DNA of 54,770 nt, taken from contig NZ_CAJHOF010000013.1 in assembly GCF_905120465.1 (NCBI RefSeq), positions 1 to 54,770 of the forward strand, read 5' to 3'. The notes beneath the pieces were generated by a model. The model saw nothing but the letters and a program-made list of their open reading frames with translations, made no database searches and had not been told where the DNA came from. The position numbers and the translations under genes were made by a program. The stretch is from Campylobacter majalis. Its GTDB lineage: Bacteria; Campylobacterota; Campylobacteria; Campylobacterales; Campylobacteraceae. Shown in pieces: positions 18,194 through 26,175 of this stretch; position 1 is the stretch's first letter, and each line of letters begins with the position of its first letter.

Positions 18194-18659
18194 TTAAAGC
18201 CGTCTTGCCACCACTTGCTTTAAGCAAATCATTAACGCCAAGCTTTAGCTGTTTGCCACGTACGCCAGCACTCACGATAATGTATTTAAGTTCTAAAGCC
18301 CTATCATCAATATATGTATCAAACTGCTTTTTCATGGCTAATGGCGAACACCCACCACGAATATAGCCTGTGATTTTTTCTAAATCCTTTAAATTTATAA
18401 GTTCGCATCGTTTCGCACCACTTGCCTTAGCCAAAGCTTTTAAATCAAGCTCTAAATCCCCTTGCACACACGCCACTATATAGCGTTTTGGCTCACACTC
18501 ACAAACTATTGTTTTATAAATATATCTTATATCCTTGCCTGTGATGTTAGCAACATGCAAGGCTGACAAATCGCTCTCATCAACTTCGTATTCTAAAATT
18601 TCATACTCTATTTTTAATCTATCTAATGCCCTAGCGGCATTTGTTTTATGCACTTTCAT
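18180..18659 (-). CDS. ybaK: YbaK-type Cys-tRNA(Pro)/misacyl-tRNA deacylase
   Basis: A 159-residue protein of the YbaK/EbsC family that hydrolyses mischarged tRNA in trans, in E. coli Cys-tRNA(Pro). It begins MKVHKTNAARALDRLKIEYE and has the family core TGKDIRYIYKTIVCE with the conserved lysine, plus GYIRGGCSPLAMKK. Length is normal. It overlaps putP upstream by 4 nt and the convergent radical SAM gene by 14 nt. The pairing with a proline transporter is probably coincidental. Confidence 0.9.
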   Translation of the reverse strand: MKVHKTNAARALDRLKIEYEILEYEVDESDLSALHVANITGKDIRYIYKTIVCECEPKRYIVACVQGDLELDLKALAKASGAKRCELINLKDLEKITGYIRGGCSPLAMKKQFDTYIDDRALELKYIIVSAGVRGKQLKLGVNDLLKASGGKTALITRV

Positions 18660-20146
18660 AGTCTTGTTTGCATCCTATCAAATTCATCCTTTATACTCTG
18701 TTTGCTTGGCTCATGACTCATACGCCCTATCTCTTTACCACATACACTAACGATAACAATAACGATACTTGATGCAATAAATCCAGGCAACAGCTCATAA
18801 ACATACTCATTTAATCCAGATACTATCCAAAATACCACAACAACACCGCCCATGACCATACCAGCAAGTGCAGCCAATGCACTCATTCGCTTATAGTAAA
18901 GACTAAATAAAAGCACAGGACCAAAACTCGCCCCAAACCCAGCCCAAGCATTGCCAACTACACCAAGCACAGTATCCCTAGAAGTAAAAGCAAAAATTGT
19001 AGCTATCATCGCAACTATTACGACAGCACATCTCCCAATGCCAACCTCAGCTTTGGCTGAAATTTCACGCTTATAAAAAGCCAATACAAAATCTTTAGTT
19101 ACCGAAGAAGCACTCACAAGAAGCTGTGACGCAACCGTGCTCATGATAGCAGAAAGCACAGCTGAAAGGACAATTCCTATGAAAAATGGATGAAAAAGCG
19201 TTTCGCCAAGCTTTAAAAACACAACCTCTGGATCACTAAGTGTTACTGCACCTTGCGTAAAAAATACAAATCCAACAAATCCACTAGACATCGCCCCAAT
19301 TAACCCTATCACCATCCAGCCAATTCCTATACGTCTAGCTTGTGCCAACTCTGATGAGCTGCGTATCGCCATAAATCTCACTATAATGTGAGGCTGACCA
19401 AAATAACCAAGTCCCCACGACATAAGCCCTAAAATCGCCCAAAAACCAAGGTTATAAAACGGATCTAAATGCTCTGATCTTATCTGTCTTATCTCGTTTA
19501 TCAAGCTTGTTTCGCCACTTAAATTTAATGCCAAAAATGCCGTTGTTGGTATAGCAATAAGCACCAAAAACATAAGCGTTCCTTGAAAAACATCAGTCAT
19601 ATAAACAGCCTTAAAACCACCAAAAAAAGTGTAAAAAACCACTATAAAAAACGTCATAAATGCACCAAGCCAAAACGGAAGCCCAAAAAAGCTCTCAAAA
19701 GTCTTGCCACCAGCGATAATTCCGCTAGAAACATATAGAGTAAAAAATATCAAAATAAGCATTCCAGATACTATTCTAAGCACTTTTGTGCGGTCTTTAA
19801 AACGATTTTCTAAAAAATCTGGTATCGTTATGCTATTACTTGCAACCTCGGTATAAACACGCAAACGTTTAGCCAAAAATAGATAATTGCAATACGCACC
19901 AACAACAAGTCCTATTAACATCCAAATATTACTAAGCCCACTAGCATAAAACGCTCCTGGCACACCAAGCAACATCCAACCACTCATATCAGACGCACCA
20001 GCACTAAGTGCCGTTGCAACTGGTCCTAGTTTGCGATTGTCTAGCAAATACTCGCTCATATTTGCACTTTTATTATACGCATACCAACCAATTGATAAAA
20101 GCACTCCAAAATATAAAGTAATAGCAAAATACGATGAAATTTCCAT
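18656..20146 (-). CDS. putP: Sodium/proline symporter PutP
   Basis: A 496-residue inner-membrane SSS-family transporter with about 13 membrane helices, importing proline with Na+. Motifs are close to E. coli PutP: SAGASDMSGWMLLGVPGAFYASG near residues 50-70 (quoted in part), FFGLPFWLGAF, YMTDVFQGTLM and LGYFGQPHIIVRFMAI. Proline is a known carbon and nitrogen source for campylobacters; no putA is in this window. It begins the putP-ybaK unit and is divergent from the amino acid ABC operon. AAGG precedes the ATG. Confidence 0.93.
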   Translation of the reverse strand: MEISSYFAITLYFGVLLSIGWYAYNKSANMSEYLLDNRKLGPVATALSAGASDMSGWMLLGVPGAFYASGLSNIWMLIGLVVGAYCNYLFLAKRLRVYTEVASNSITIPDFLENRFKDRTKVLRIVSGMLILIFFTLYVSSGIIAGGKTFESFFGLPFWLGAFMTFFIVVFYTFFGGFKAVYMTDVFQGTLMFLVLIAIPTTAFLALNLSGETSLINEIRQIRSEHLDPFYNLGFWAILGLMSWGLGYFGQPHIIVRFMAIRSSSELAQARRIGIGWMVIGLIGAMSSGFVGFVFFTQGAVTLSDPEVVFLKLGETLFHPFFIGIVLSAVLSAIMSTVASQLLVSASSVTKDFVLAFYKREISAKAEVGIGRCAVVIVAMIATIFAFTSRDTVLGVVGNAWAGFGASFGPVLLFSLYYKRMSALAALAGMVMGGVVVVFWIVSGLNEYVYELLPGFIASSIVIVIVSVCGKEIGRMSHEPSKQSIKDEFDRMQTRL

Positions 20147-20181
20147 AAAAAGACCTTAAATTTTTCTAAAAAATTGATGAT

Positions 20182-20187
20182 ATTATA
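20182..20187 (-). promoter_or_regulatory. Candidate -10 box for putP
   Basis: The minus strand has TATAAT in AAAATTATAATATCATC, 35 nt before the putP ATG, followed by AAGG just before the start. No clear -35 box; the upstream DNA is A/T-rich. It lies in the divergent region shared with the ABC transporter operon. Confidence 0.45.
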
Positions 20188-20250
20188 ATTTTGTTTAAAA
20201 TTTAAGAAATTTAAGCTAAAAAATATGAAATTTTACGTATCATTTTAGGC

Positions 20251-20258
20251 TATAAAAT
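20251..20258 (+). promoter_or_regulatory. Candidate -10 box for the amino acid ABC operon
   Basis: TATAAAAT lies about 15 nt before the TTG start of the permease gene in the putP divergent region. That spacing would give a leader of only a few nucleotides, so this is tentative. Confidence 0.3.
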
Positions 20259-20272
20259 TTTAAGGGTCAGGG

Positions 20273-20983
20273 TTGAATAAGCAAAATTTATTTAGAGTTC
20301 TGTTTTTTACGCTAATTGTTACTCTTGGTGTGATTTACACGTATCCTACTGAGCTAAACGAGGCACAGAAACTAGCCTATTTAAAAAGCTATGGAGTTAC
20401 TTTAGGGTTGGCATTTGGCGGTATAGTTATAGGTATCGCACTTGGTTTTTTTCTTGCGTTTTTAAAATTTTTAAACATAAAAATTTTAAATTTTTTCATA
20501 GATGAATATATTGATATATTACGTGGAACGCCAATTATTATACAACTTTTGATATTTTCAGTTGTTATTTTTTCAACGTGGAGCAATAACTTTTATGTCG
20601 CAATCATCGCACTAGGCTTAAACAGCTCAGCATATGTTGCAGAAATAGTAAGAAGTGGCATAAATAGCGTAGATAAAGGTCAAATGGAAGCCGCAAGAGC
20701 CATGGGGCTAAACTACTATGCTTCAATGCGTGAAATTGTCATGCCACAAGCTACAAAAAATATCCTACCAGCACTTGCAAATGAGTTTATTTCGCTGTTT
20801 AAAGAGACATCAGTTGTTGGATACATAAGCGTTGTAGATATCACAATGCAAAGCAAAAGCCTACAAGCCGTGTTTTATAATCCAAAGCCTATACTTTTTA
20901 CTGGGCTTGTTTATTATGTTAGCATTAAATTCTTTACTCTGCTTGTTAGAATACTGGAAAAAAGGCTAAATCGTCATGATTAA
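20273..20983 (+). CDS. Polar amino acid ABC transporter permease
   Basis: A 236-residue inner-membrane permease of the HisM/GlnP family. After an N-terminal helix (about 8-25) there are about four more membrane segments. The family signature is visible: LRGTPIIIQLLIF near residue 90 and the EAA loop MEAARAMGLNYYASMREIVMPQA near residue 145, which contacts the ATPase. The start codon is TTG. It overlaps the ATPase gene by 8 nt, and a binding-protein gene follows, so the three form a complete uptake system with the permease probably working as a homodimer. Confidence 0.9.
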   Translation: MNKQNLFRVLFFTLIVTLGVIYTYPTELNEAQKLAYLKSYGVTLGLAFGGIVIGIALGFFLAFLKFLNIKILNFFIDEYIDILRGTPIIIQLLIFSVVIFSTWSNNFYVAIIALGLNSSAYVAEIVRSGINSVDKGQMEAARAMGLNYYASMREIVMPQATKNILPALANEFISLFKETSVVGYISVVDITMQSKSLQAVFYNPKPILFTGLVYYVSIKFFTLLVRILEKRLNRHD

Positions 20984-21704
20984 GATTAAAAATTTAAGCA
21001 AATTTTATGGAAATTTACGAGTTTTAAACAATATAAACGTAAATATAAAACAGGGCGAAATCATAGCTATAATCGGACCAAGTGGCGGTGGAAAAAGCAC
21101 ATTTTTACGTTGTATAAACCGCCTAGAAGAGCCAAGTATGGGCGAGATATTAATAAATGGTGCAAGTATCACAGATAAAAACACAGACATAAACAAAATC
21201 CGCCAAAAAGTAAGCATGGTATTTCAGCATTTTAATCTTTTTGCAAACAAAAATGTTTTAGATAATCTAATCCTAGCGCCGATTAAAGCTGGAATTCTAA
21301 CCAAAGAACAAGCTATACAAAAAGCCGATGAATTATTAAAAAGTGTGGGCTTAAGCGATAAAAAATATGCCTTTGCACACAAGTTAAGTGGCGGACAAAA
21401 GCAACGCATTGCAATAGCTAGAAGCTTAGCGATGAATCCTGATGTCATACTTTTTGATGAGCCAACCTCAGCACTTGATCCAGAGATGATAGGCGAAGTG
21501 CTTGATATAATGAGAGATGTGGCAAGCAAAGGCCTAACAATGCTTGTTGTAACGCACGAGATGGGATTTGCTAGAAATGTAGCAAATAGGATATTTTTCA
21601 TGGATGGTGGCGTGATAGCCGTAGATGATACGCCAAAAAATGTATTTGAGAATTCTCAAAATCCAAGACTTAGAGAATTTTTAGGCAAGGTCTTAAATCA
21701 TTAA
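20976..21704 (+). CDS. Polar amino acid ABC transporter ATP-binding protein
   Basis: A 242-residue ABC ATPase of the GlnQ/HisP group. Walker A is GPSGGGKSTFLRC, the Q-loop FQHFNLF, the signature LSGGQKQRIAIARSL, Walker B VILFDEPTSALDPE, and the H-loop VVTHEMGFA. These are diagnostic of polar amino acid importers. The ATG overlaps the permease stop (ATGATTAA), coupling translation. The binding-protein gene starts 19 nt after its stop. Confidence 0.94.
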   Translation: MIKIKNLSKFYGNLRVLNNINVNIKQGEIIAIIGPSGGGKSTFLRCINRLEEPSMGEILINGASITDKNTDINKIRQKVSMVFQHFNLFANKNVLDNLILAPIKAGILTKEQAIQKADELLKSVGLSDKKYAFAHKLSGGQKQRIAIARSLAMNPDVILFDEPTSALDPEMIGEVLDIMRDVASKGLTMLVVTHEMGFARNVANRIFFMDGGVIAVDDTPKNVFENSQNPRLREFLGKVLNH

Positions 21705-21723
21705 AATTTCACAAGGAGACACA

Positions 21724-22485
21724 ATGAAGAAAATTTTAAGTTTTTTAGCGTTTATGCTATTTTTTGTAGGTTGTGACAACAACGCAAAGCAAGACAATAC
21801 ACAAGTAGGTGATGCCGCAAAAACGCAAGTTATAAAAGTCGGTATGAGTATGGATTATCCACCATTTGAATATATAGATGACCAAAACAATCCAGCTGGT
21901 TTTGACGTAGAGCTGATTAAAGAAATTTCAAACATGATAGGATTTGAAGTAAGCCTACAAAATATAAGCTTTGATGGGTTAATACCTGCACTAAAGGCTG
22001 GTAAAATCGACGCTATAATGTCAGCCATGAGTGCAACTGATGATAGAAGAAAATCAGTAGATTTTACAGATAGTTACTACACAACAGAAAATCTTTTCAT
22101 ACGCAAAAAAAATACCGACGTTACACAAGATACATTTAAAGGCAAACAAGTTGGCGTTCAGCTTGGCACAGTTCAAGAAATGGCAGCAAGAACTTTTAAT
22201 GGCGTAAATGTCGTTCCAGCTGATAATATACTAAGCTCAATCATGGCATTAAAAACTGGCAAAATTGACTTTATTTTAGTTGATAGCTCAATAGGCTATG
22301 GCTATTTAAAACAAAACGAAGATTTAGAAGAGTTTTTAAAGCTTCCTGATGGTAGCGAAGGCTTTTCAATCGCATTTGATAAAGATAAACACAATGACTT
22401 AATAGCAAAAATAAACAATGCATTAAAAGAGCTAAAAGCAAATGGTAAATTTGACGAAATAGCCAAAAAATACGATTTAAGATAA
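21724..22485 (+). CDS. Amino acid ABC transporter substrate-binding lipoprotein
   Basis: A 253-residue extracytoplasmic solute-binding protein of family 3. It has a signal peptide ending in a lipobox (LFFVGC, Cys about residue 17), so it is likely lipid-anchored. The two-lobe fold is indicated by MSMDYPPFEY, GFDVELIKEI, ALKAGKIDAIMSAMSATDDRRKSVDFTDSYY (quoted in part) and the second-lobe GVQLGTVQEM. The TDDR segment carries the conserved Arg that holds the ligand carboxylate. The pattern resembles basic or broad polar amino acid binders, but the ligand is not assignable. A strong AAGGAG precedes the ATG; a hairpin follows the stop. Confidence 0.9.
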   Translation: MKKILSFLAFMLFFVGCDNNAKQDNTQVGDAAKTQVIKVGMSMDYPPFEYIDDQNNPAGFDVELIKEISNMIGFEVSLQNISFDGLIPALKAGKIDAIMSAMSATDDRRKSVDFTDSYYTTENLFIRKKNTDVTQDTFKGKQVGVQLGTVQEMAARTFNGVNVVPADNILSSIMALKTGKIDFILVDSSIGYGYLKQNEDLEEFLKLPDGSEGFSIAFDKDKHNDLIAKINNALKELKANGKFDEIAKKYDLR

Positions 22486-22495
22486 ATTTCAAACA

Positions 22496-22521
22496 GTGCT
22501 ACGCTAATCTTGGCGTAGCAC
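22496..22521 (+). terminator. Hairpin after the ABC transporter operon
   Basis: GTGCTACGC (22496-22504) pairs perfectly with GCGTAGCAC (22513-22521) around an 8-nt loop, 10 nt after the binding-protein stop. The following AAAATACTTTACTTT is only moderately T-rich, so it may be a partial terminator or an mRNA 3' stabiliser ahead of thiD. Confidence 0.65.
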
Positions 22522-22564
22522 AAAATACTTTACTTTGCAAGTCTTTACATAAAAGGACAAGATT

Positions 22565-23296
22565 ATGAAAAATATATTAATTATTGCTGGTTCTGATAGT
22601 GTTGGCGGTGCTGGAATACAGGCTGATTTAAAAACATGCGAGGCAATAAAATGCTATGGCTCAACCGCTATAACTGCAATAACTGCACAAAATACAAATG
22701 GCGTTAGTGATGTTATGGCAGTATCGGCTGAAATTTTAGACGCACAGCTTAAAATGATAACCGATGAGCTTGAAATTCACGCTATAAAAATCGGCATGCT
22801 TTTTAATGAAGAATTAATAAAAGTAGTAAAATTTTGGCTAGAAAAAATAGACAAAATTCCCATCGTAATTGATCCAGTTTGCGTAGCAAAATCAGGGGCA
22901 AAGCTATTAAAAAACGAAGCACTTGATGCTTTAAAACAAATTTTACCCCTAGCAAGCATCATCACGCCAAATATCAAAGAAGCCGAGCTTTTAAAAATTG
23001 ACTTGCAAAATTTACCTTGCGATACATTAATAAAACGCACAAAAGTAGATACCAAATGTCAAGATACGTTATATAAAAAAGATGGCACGATTTTAAATTT
23101 TGCCGAGCCTTTATTAAAACCAGAAATCATGCATGGTGCTGGTTGCACCCTAAGCACGGCCATAGCGTGCCATCTAGCAAATAGCAACGACACGCAAAAT
23201 GCTGTAGTAAATGCCAAAAAATACGTCTTAAACGCCATACAAAATGCTTTAAATACAAAATACGGCATAAGATTACTAGATCATAAAAGAGCATAG
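22565..23296 (+). CDS. thiD: Hydroxymethylpyrimidine (phosphate) kinase ThiD
   Basis: A 243-residue ribokinase-fold enzyme phosphorylating HMP and HMP-P in thiamine synthesis. It starts ILIIAGSDSVGGAGIQADLKT, the ThiD signature, and has TAQNTNGV, the EIHAIKIGML core, VIDPVCVAKSG, and a late HGAGCTLSTAIA that carries the catalytic Cys/Asp-position motif of the family. It is slightly shorter than the about 266-residue E. coli protein. thiE starts one base after its stop. The 79-nt upstream gap is too short and lacks the motifs for a TPP riboswitch. Confidence 0.93.
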   Translation: MKNILIIAGSDSVGGAGIQADLKTCEAIKCYGSTAITAITAQNTNGVSDVMAVSAEILDAQLKMITDELEIHAIKIGMLFNEELIKVVKFWLEKIDKIPIVIDPVCVAKSGAKLLKNEALDALKQILPLASIITPNIKEAELLKIDLQNLPCDTLIKRTKVDTKCQDTLYKKDGTILNFAEPLLKPEIMHGAGCTLSTAIACHLANSNDTQNAVVNAKKYVLNAIQNALNTKYGIRLLDHKRA

Positions 23297-23297
23297 C

Positions 23298-23906
23298 ATG
23301 AGTGAGATTTACGCATTAAGCGATGATGTATTAAGTCCAAATGATTTAATACTAGCTCATGCACACGAAATTTTAAAAAATGGCATCAAATACTATCAGT
23401 ATCGTTGCAAAACTGAAAAAAACGAGCAAATTGCAAGAGAAATTTTAAAACTTTGCAATAAATTTAATGCAAAGTTTATAGTAAATGATGATATTGATTT
23501 CGCACTAAAAATCGGTGCAAAATGTGTGCATATCGGCAAAGACGATGCAGATTTAAAATACGCTAGAAGTGTACTTGGAGATAATGCATTTATAGGTGTT
23601 AGCTGCTATGATGATTTGGATTTAGCAATTAAAATGCAAGAAGATACAGCAGATTATGTAGCATTTGGAGCAGTTTATCCAAGCAAAACTAAGCCAAATA
23701 CAACTAAAGTTAGCCTTGAAACCATAAAAAAAGCAAAAGATGTTTTAAGCGTTCCTATTTGCGTTATAGGTGGCATAAACACTGAAAATATCGCCGAGGT
23801 TGCTAATTTAGGAGTTGATATGATTGCAATTGTAAATGCGATTTATAAACCAGAAAGCATAACTAAAAATATCTTAAAATTAAAACTTGCGATGAATAAA
23901 AAATAA
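23298..23906 (+). CDS. thiE: Thiamine-phosphate synthase ThiE
   Basis: A 202-residue TIM-barrel enzyme joining HMP-PP and thiazole phosphate to thiamine phosphate. Motifs: YYQYRCKTE in place of the usual Q-R-K diphosphate site, FIVNDDIDFALKIGAKCVHIGKDD (quoted in part), GVSCYDDLDLA, YVAFGAVYPSKTKPN and VIGGINTENI. All standard segments are present in order. It follows thiD by one base, forming a two-gene pathway unit. Confidence 0.93.
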   Translation: MSEIYALSDDVLSPNDLILAHAHEILKNGIKYYQYRCKTEKNEQIAREILKLCNKFNAKFIVNDDIDFALKIGAKCVHIGKDDADLKYARSVLGDNAFIGVSCYDDLDLAIKMQEDTADYVAFGAVYPSKTKPNTTKVSLETIKKAKDVLSVPICVIGGINTENIAEVANLGVDMIAIVNAIYKPESITKNILKLKLAMNKK

Positions 23907-23920
23907 CAAAAGGAGATAGC

Positions 23921-24463
23921 ATGAAAAGCGTTGCCATTGTATTAGCTGATGGATTTGAGGAGATAGAAGCCGTTAGCGTGATAGATGTGCTTAGACGTGC
24001 TGGTGCAAATGTAAGCATAGTGGGGCTTGATAGTGCATATGTTCGCGGTGCTCATGACATAGTTATAAAGGCAAATTTATTGCTTGATGAGCTAGATGAA
24101 AACAAACATGATATGATAGTGTTGCCAGGTGGATTACCAGGCACTACAAATCTAGCTAGTAGCGAAATACTCTTAGAAATTTTAGCTAGATTTGATAAAC
24201 ACAACAAACAAATCGCTGCTATTTGTGCTGCTCCGATGGTATTAGAACGTGCAAAAGTGCTAAAAAATCACTTTGTTTGCTATCCTGGGTTTGAAGCAAA
24301 TGTTAGAAATTTTGGCTATGATGATAGCAAAAATGTCTTAACAGACCAAAATATAACCACGGCAAAAGGACCGGCTTTCTCAATTGAGTTTGCGTTAAAT
24401 TTAGTCAAAATTTTGTTTAATGATTCAAAATATAATGAGATAAAAAACGAGCTATTAATCTAA
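23921..24463 (+). CDS. DJ-1/PfpI family protein
   Basis: A 180-residue protein of the DJ-1/ThiJ/PfpI superfamily. It starts VAIVLADGFEEIEAV, where the conserved Glu sits beside the active site, and has the nucleophile-elbow motif AAICAAPMVL with Cys near residue 106. Members act as glyoxalases, deglycases or redox-sensitive chaperones. The old ThiJ label comes from neighbourhood to thiamine genes and does not mean a thiamine role. An AAAAGGAG site precedes the ATG. Its stop codon is part of a shared terminator hairpin. Confidence 0.9.
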   Translation: MKSVAIVLADGFEEIEAVSVIDVLRRAGANVSIVGLDSAYVRGAHDIVIKANLLLDELDENKHDMIVLPGGLPGTTNLASSEILLEILARFDKHNKQIAAICAAPMVLERAKVLKNHFVCYPGFEANVRNFGYDDSKNVLTDQNITTAKGPAFSIEFALNLVKILFNDSKYNEIKNELLI

Positions 24464-24492
24464 ATAGCCTTACTTGTTTTTAAGGCTATTTA
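24461..24492. terminator. Bidirectional hairpin covering both convergent stop codons
   Basis: A perfect 12-bp stem TAAATAGCCTTA (24461-24472) pairs with 24481-24492 around an 8-nt loop (CTTGTTTT). The left arm holds the TAA stop of the DJ-1 gene and the TAA of the convergent cytochrome gene; the right arm is inside the cytochrome's last codons. Flanking T/A runs suit termination on either strand. Confidence 0.75.
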
Positions 24493-24772
24493 TATACTCA
24501 TTTACTAAAAATATCTCATCATCGCTAAGGCTCTTTAGCATATCTCTCATCACAGAACCCATGCCATATTTATTGTTATTTCCTGCTTTGTATCTTTGCA
24601 TAGCCTTTAGGCGTTTATCACTTGACATATGTATTATTGCACTAGCTTTTGGATGAAATTTCTGCTCTGCTTGCAAACCATGACAGCCTGTGCATTTTTT
24701 ATATATTTGTTCGCCCGTTTTAGCCTCAATCATACAAGACAACATCAATATAAAGATAGGTATTTTTCTCAT
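24470..24772 (-). CDS. Small periplasmic c-type cytochrome
   Basis: A 100-residue protein with a signal peptide (about 1-17) and one heme-binding CTGCH motif (CxxCH) near residue 31. The conserved methionine ligand is probably in NKYGMGSVMRD. Length and layout fit monoheme class I cytochromes of the cytochrome c553 type that carry electrons in the periplasm to terminal oxidases or peroxidases. The N-terminus is short and the start region is unusual (MRKIPIFILML). It stands alone and is divergent from the RRM gene. Confidence 0.88.
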   Translation of the reverse strand: MRKIPIFILMLSCMIEAKTGEQIYKKCTGCHGLQAEQKFHPKASAIIHMSSDKRLKAMQRYKAGNNNKYGMGSVMRDMLKSLSDDEIFLVNEYINSLKNK

Positions 24773-24977
24773 TGGTATTCCTTAGTTTAAAAAATATATT
24801 ATAAAATTTATTATTAAATAAATTATTACAATTTTATCAAAATTTAACAAACTTGTTTAAATTTGTTACAAAAAATAGAAATTAGTTTAATAAAAATTAA
24901 CTTTTTGCATCAAGTTATTTAATTTTATAGTATTATAAGACTACCGTAAATACGGAATAAGAAAAAGGAAAACACTA

Positions 24978-25220
24978 GTGAATATCTATGTGGGAAATTT
25001 GTCATATCGTATGACTGAGACAGAACTAAAGGATGCATTTTTGCCATTTGGCGAAGTAAAAAGAGCCAAAATCATAAAAGACAAAGAAACAAATCGCTCA
25101 AAGGGCTTTGGGTTTGTTGAAATGGATGACGAGGCTGCTTTAAAAGCAATAGAAGAACTAAACAATAAAGAGATAGGTGGTCGCGTTTTAAGAGTTAATG
25201 AATCGCGTCCAAAAGAGTAA
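24978..25220 (+). CDS. RRM-domain RNA-binding protein
   Basis: An 80-residue protein made almost entirely of one RNA recognition motif. RNP2 is NIYVGNL (residues 2-7 plus Leu) and RNP1 is KGFGFVEM (about 44-51), with an aromatic-to-Met change at the last RNP1 position. Bacterial single-RRM proteins bind RNA and are often cold-related, but targets here are unknown. The start is GTG with AAAGGA eight bases upstream; the 205-nt gap before it is A/T-rich, with a possible -10 TATTATAAG. A palindromic hairpin follows the stop. Confidence 0.92.
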   Translation: MNIYVGNLSYRMTETELKDAFLPFGEVKRAKIIKDKETNRSKGFGFVEMDDEAALKAIEELNNKEIGGRVLRVNESRPKE

Positions 25221-25223
25221 AAT

Positions 25224-25239
25224 GCCGTCATATGACGGC
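25224..25239 (+). terminator. GC-rich palindrome after the RRM gene
   Basis: GCCGTCATATGACGGC is a perfect 16-nt palindrome (six GC-rich pairs around ATAT, or eight pairs as a DNA inverted repeat) starting three bases after the RRM stop codon. It contains the first possible ATG (25232) of the next gene. It could be a weak terminator, or a structure hiding that start. Confidence 0.55.
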
Positions 25240-26071
25240 TCTTCGTAAATTGAATCTAATATCACGTATAGCCCCCACACCAAGTGGGTTTTTACATATC
25301 GGAAATGCTTATAATTTTTTGCTTACATACTTGCTAACAAAAGCAAATAATGGCTATTTACATCTAAGAATTGATGATTATGATTTAAGTAGATACCGCG
25401 AAAAATATGTGCAAAATATATTTGACGTGATTGAGTTTTTAGGCATCAAGTATGATAGTGGGGCTAAAAATGTAAGCGAGTTTGAGAATAAATTTAGCTT
25501 TAAACTAAGACTAAATGAGTATGAAAAAAATCTACAAAATTTAAAAAATACATACTATTGTAGCTGCACTAAAACTACACAAAATGCTTATAAAAACGGC
25601 GTTTATCAAGGATTGTGCAAAAATAGAAAATTAAATTTTCAAAAAGACAAAACAGCACTTAGACTAGATACAAAAAGTGAAGTTTTAATGGGAGATTTTG
25701 TAATATACAAAAAAGATAAAACACCATCATACAACTACGCTTCAGTTATAGACGATGAAAGACTTGGGGTAAATTTTATCGTTAGAGGAGATGATTTAAA
25801 ACAATGCTCTCAAGCACAAATTTACATAGCAAAAATGCTTGGATTTAAGTTACAAAACGCAAAAATAATCCATCACAAACTACTACTAAAAGATGGTAAA
25901 AAACTAAGCAAAAGTGCTAATGCTCCAGCTATTGATTTTAGTCTTGGTGCTAAGTTTTATTATAAAATTTTAGCCGATGAATTAAAACTAAATCCAAAAT
26001 CAGCCCAAAACTTAGATTCCTTACTCGATGAGATTATTGATAAAAACTTACACAAACTTCATGAAATTTAA
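25232..26071 (+). CDS. gluQ: Glutamyl-Q tRNA(Asp) synthetase-like protein
   Basis: A class I synthetase-like protein, up to 279 residues, lacking the anticodon-binding half of GluRS. It shows RIAPTPSGFLHIGNA (HIGH signature), a zinc-binding pattern CSC...VYQGLC (CxC and YxxxC, about residues 110-132) typical of GluQ-RS, and KKLSKS near the end. GluQ-RS attaches glutamate to queuosine at tRNA-Asp position 34. The longest start is ATG 25232, inside a palindrome; TTG 25250, giving LNLISRIAPTP, is another candidate, and neither has a good ribosome site. Symbol is provisional because activity has not been tested for this lineage as far as I know. Confidence 0.8.
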   Translation: MTALRKLNLISRIAPTPSGFLHIGNAYNFLLTYLLTKANNGYLHLRIDDYDLSRYREKYVQNIFDVIEFLGIKYDSGAKNVSEFENKFSFKLRLNEYEKNLQNLKNTYYCSCTKTTQNAYKNGVYQGLCKNRKLNFQKDKTALRLDTKSEVLMGDFVIYKKDKTPSYNYASVIDDERLGVNFIVRGDDLKQCSQAQIYIAKMLGFKLQNAKIIHHKLLLKDGKKLSKSANAPAIDFSLGAKFYYKILADELKLNPKSAQNLDSLLDEIIDKNLHKLHEI

Positions 26072-26175
26072 AATCAAATCTAAGGCTTAAAATTTTAAAT
26101 CTTACAAAATATAAGCCAAAAACTCAAGCATAAAAAAAGCAAAATTTTGCTAAATTTTTACACAAAGGATTAAGG

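Noticed and set aside
22486-22564. TPP riboswitch before thiD
   Set aside because: The gap is only 79 nt, is mostly a simple hairpin, and lacks the CTGAGA-type core of the THI element.
26138-26151. AGCAAAATTTTGCT palindrome before dnaE as a terminator
   Set aside because: Its T-run faces the minus strand, where no gene ends; it is A/T-rich and may be chance or part of the dnaE promoter region.
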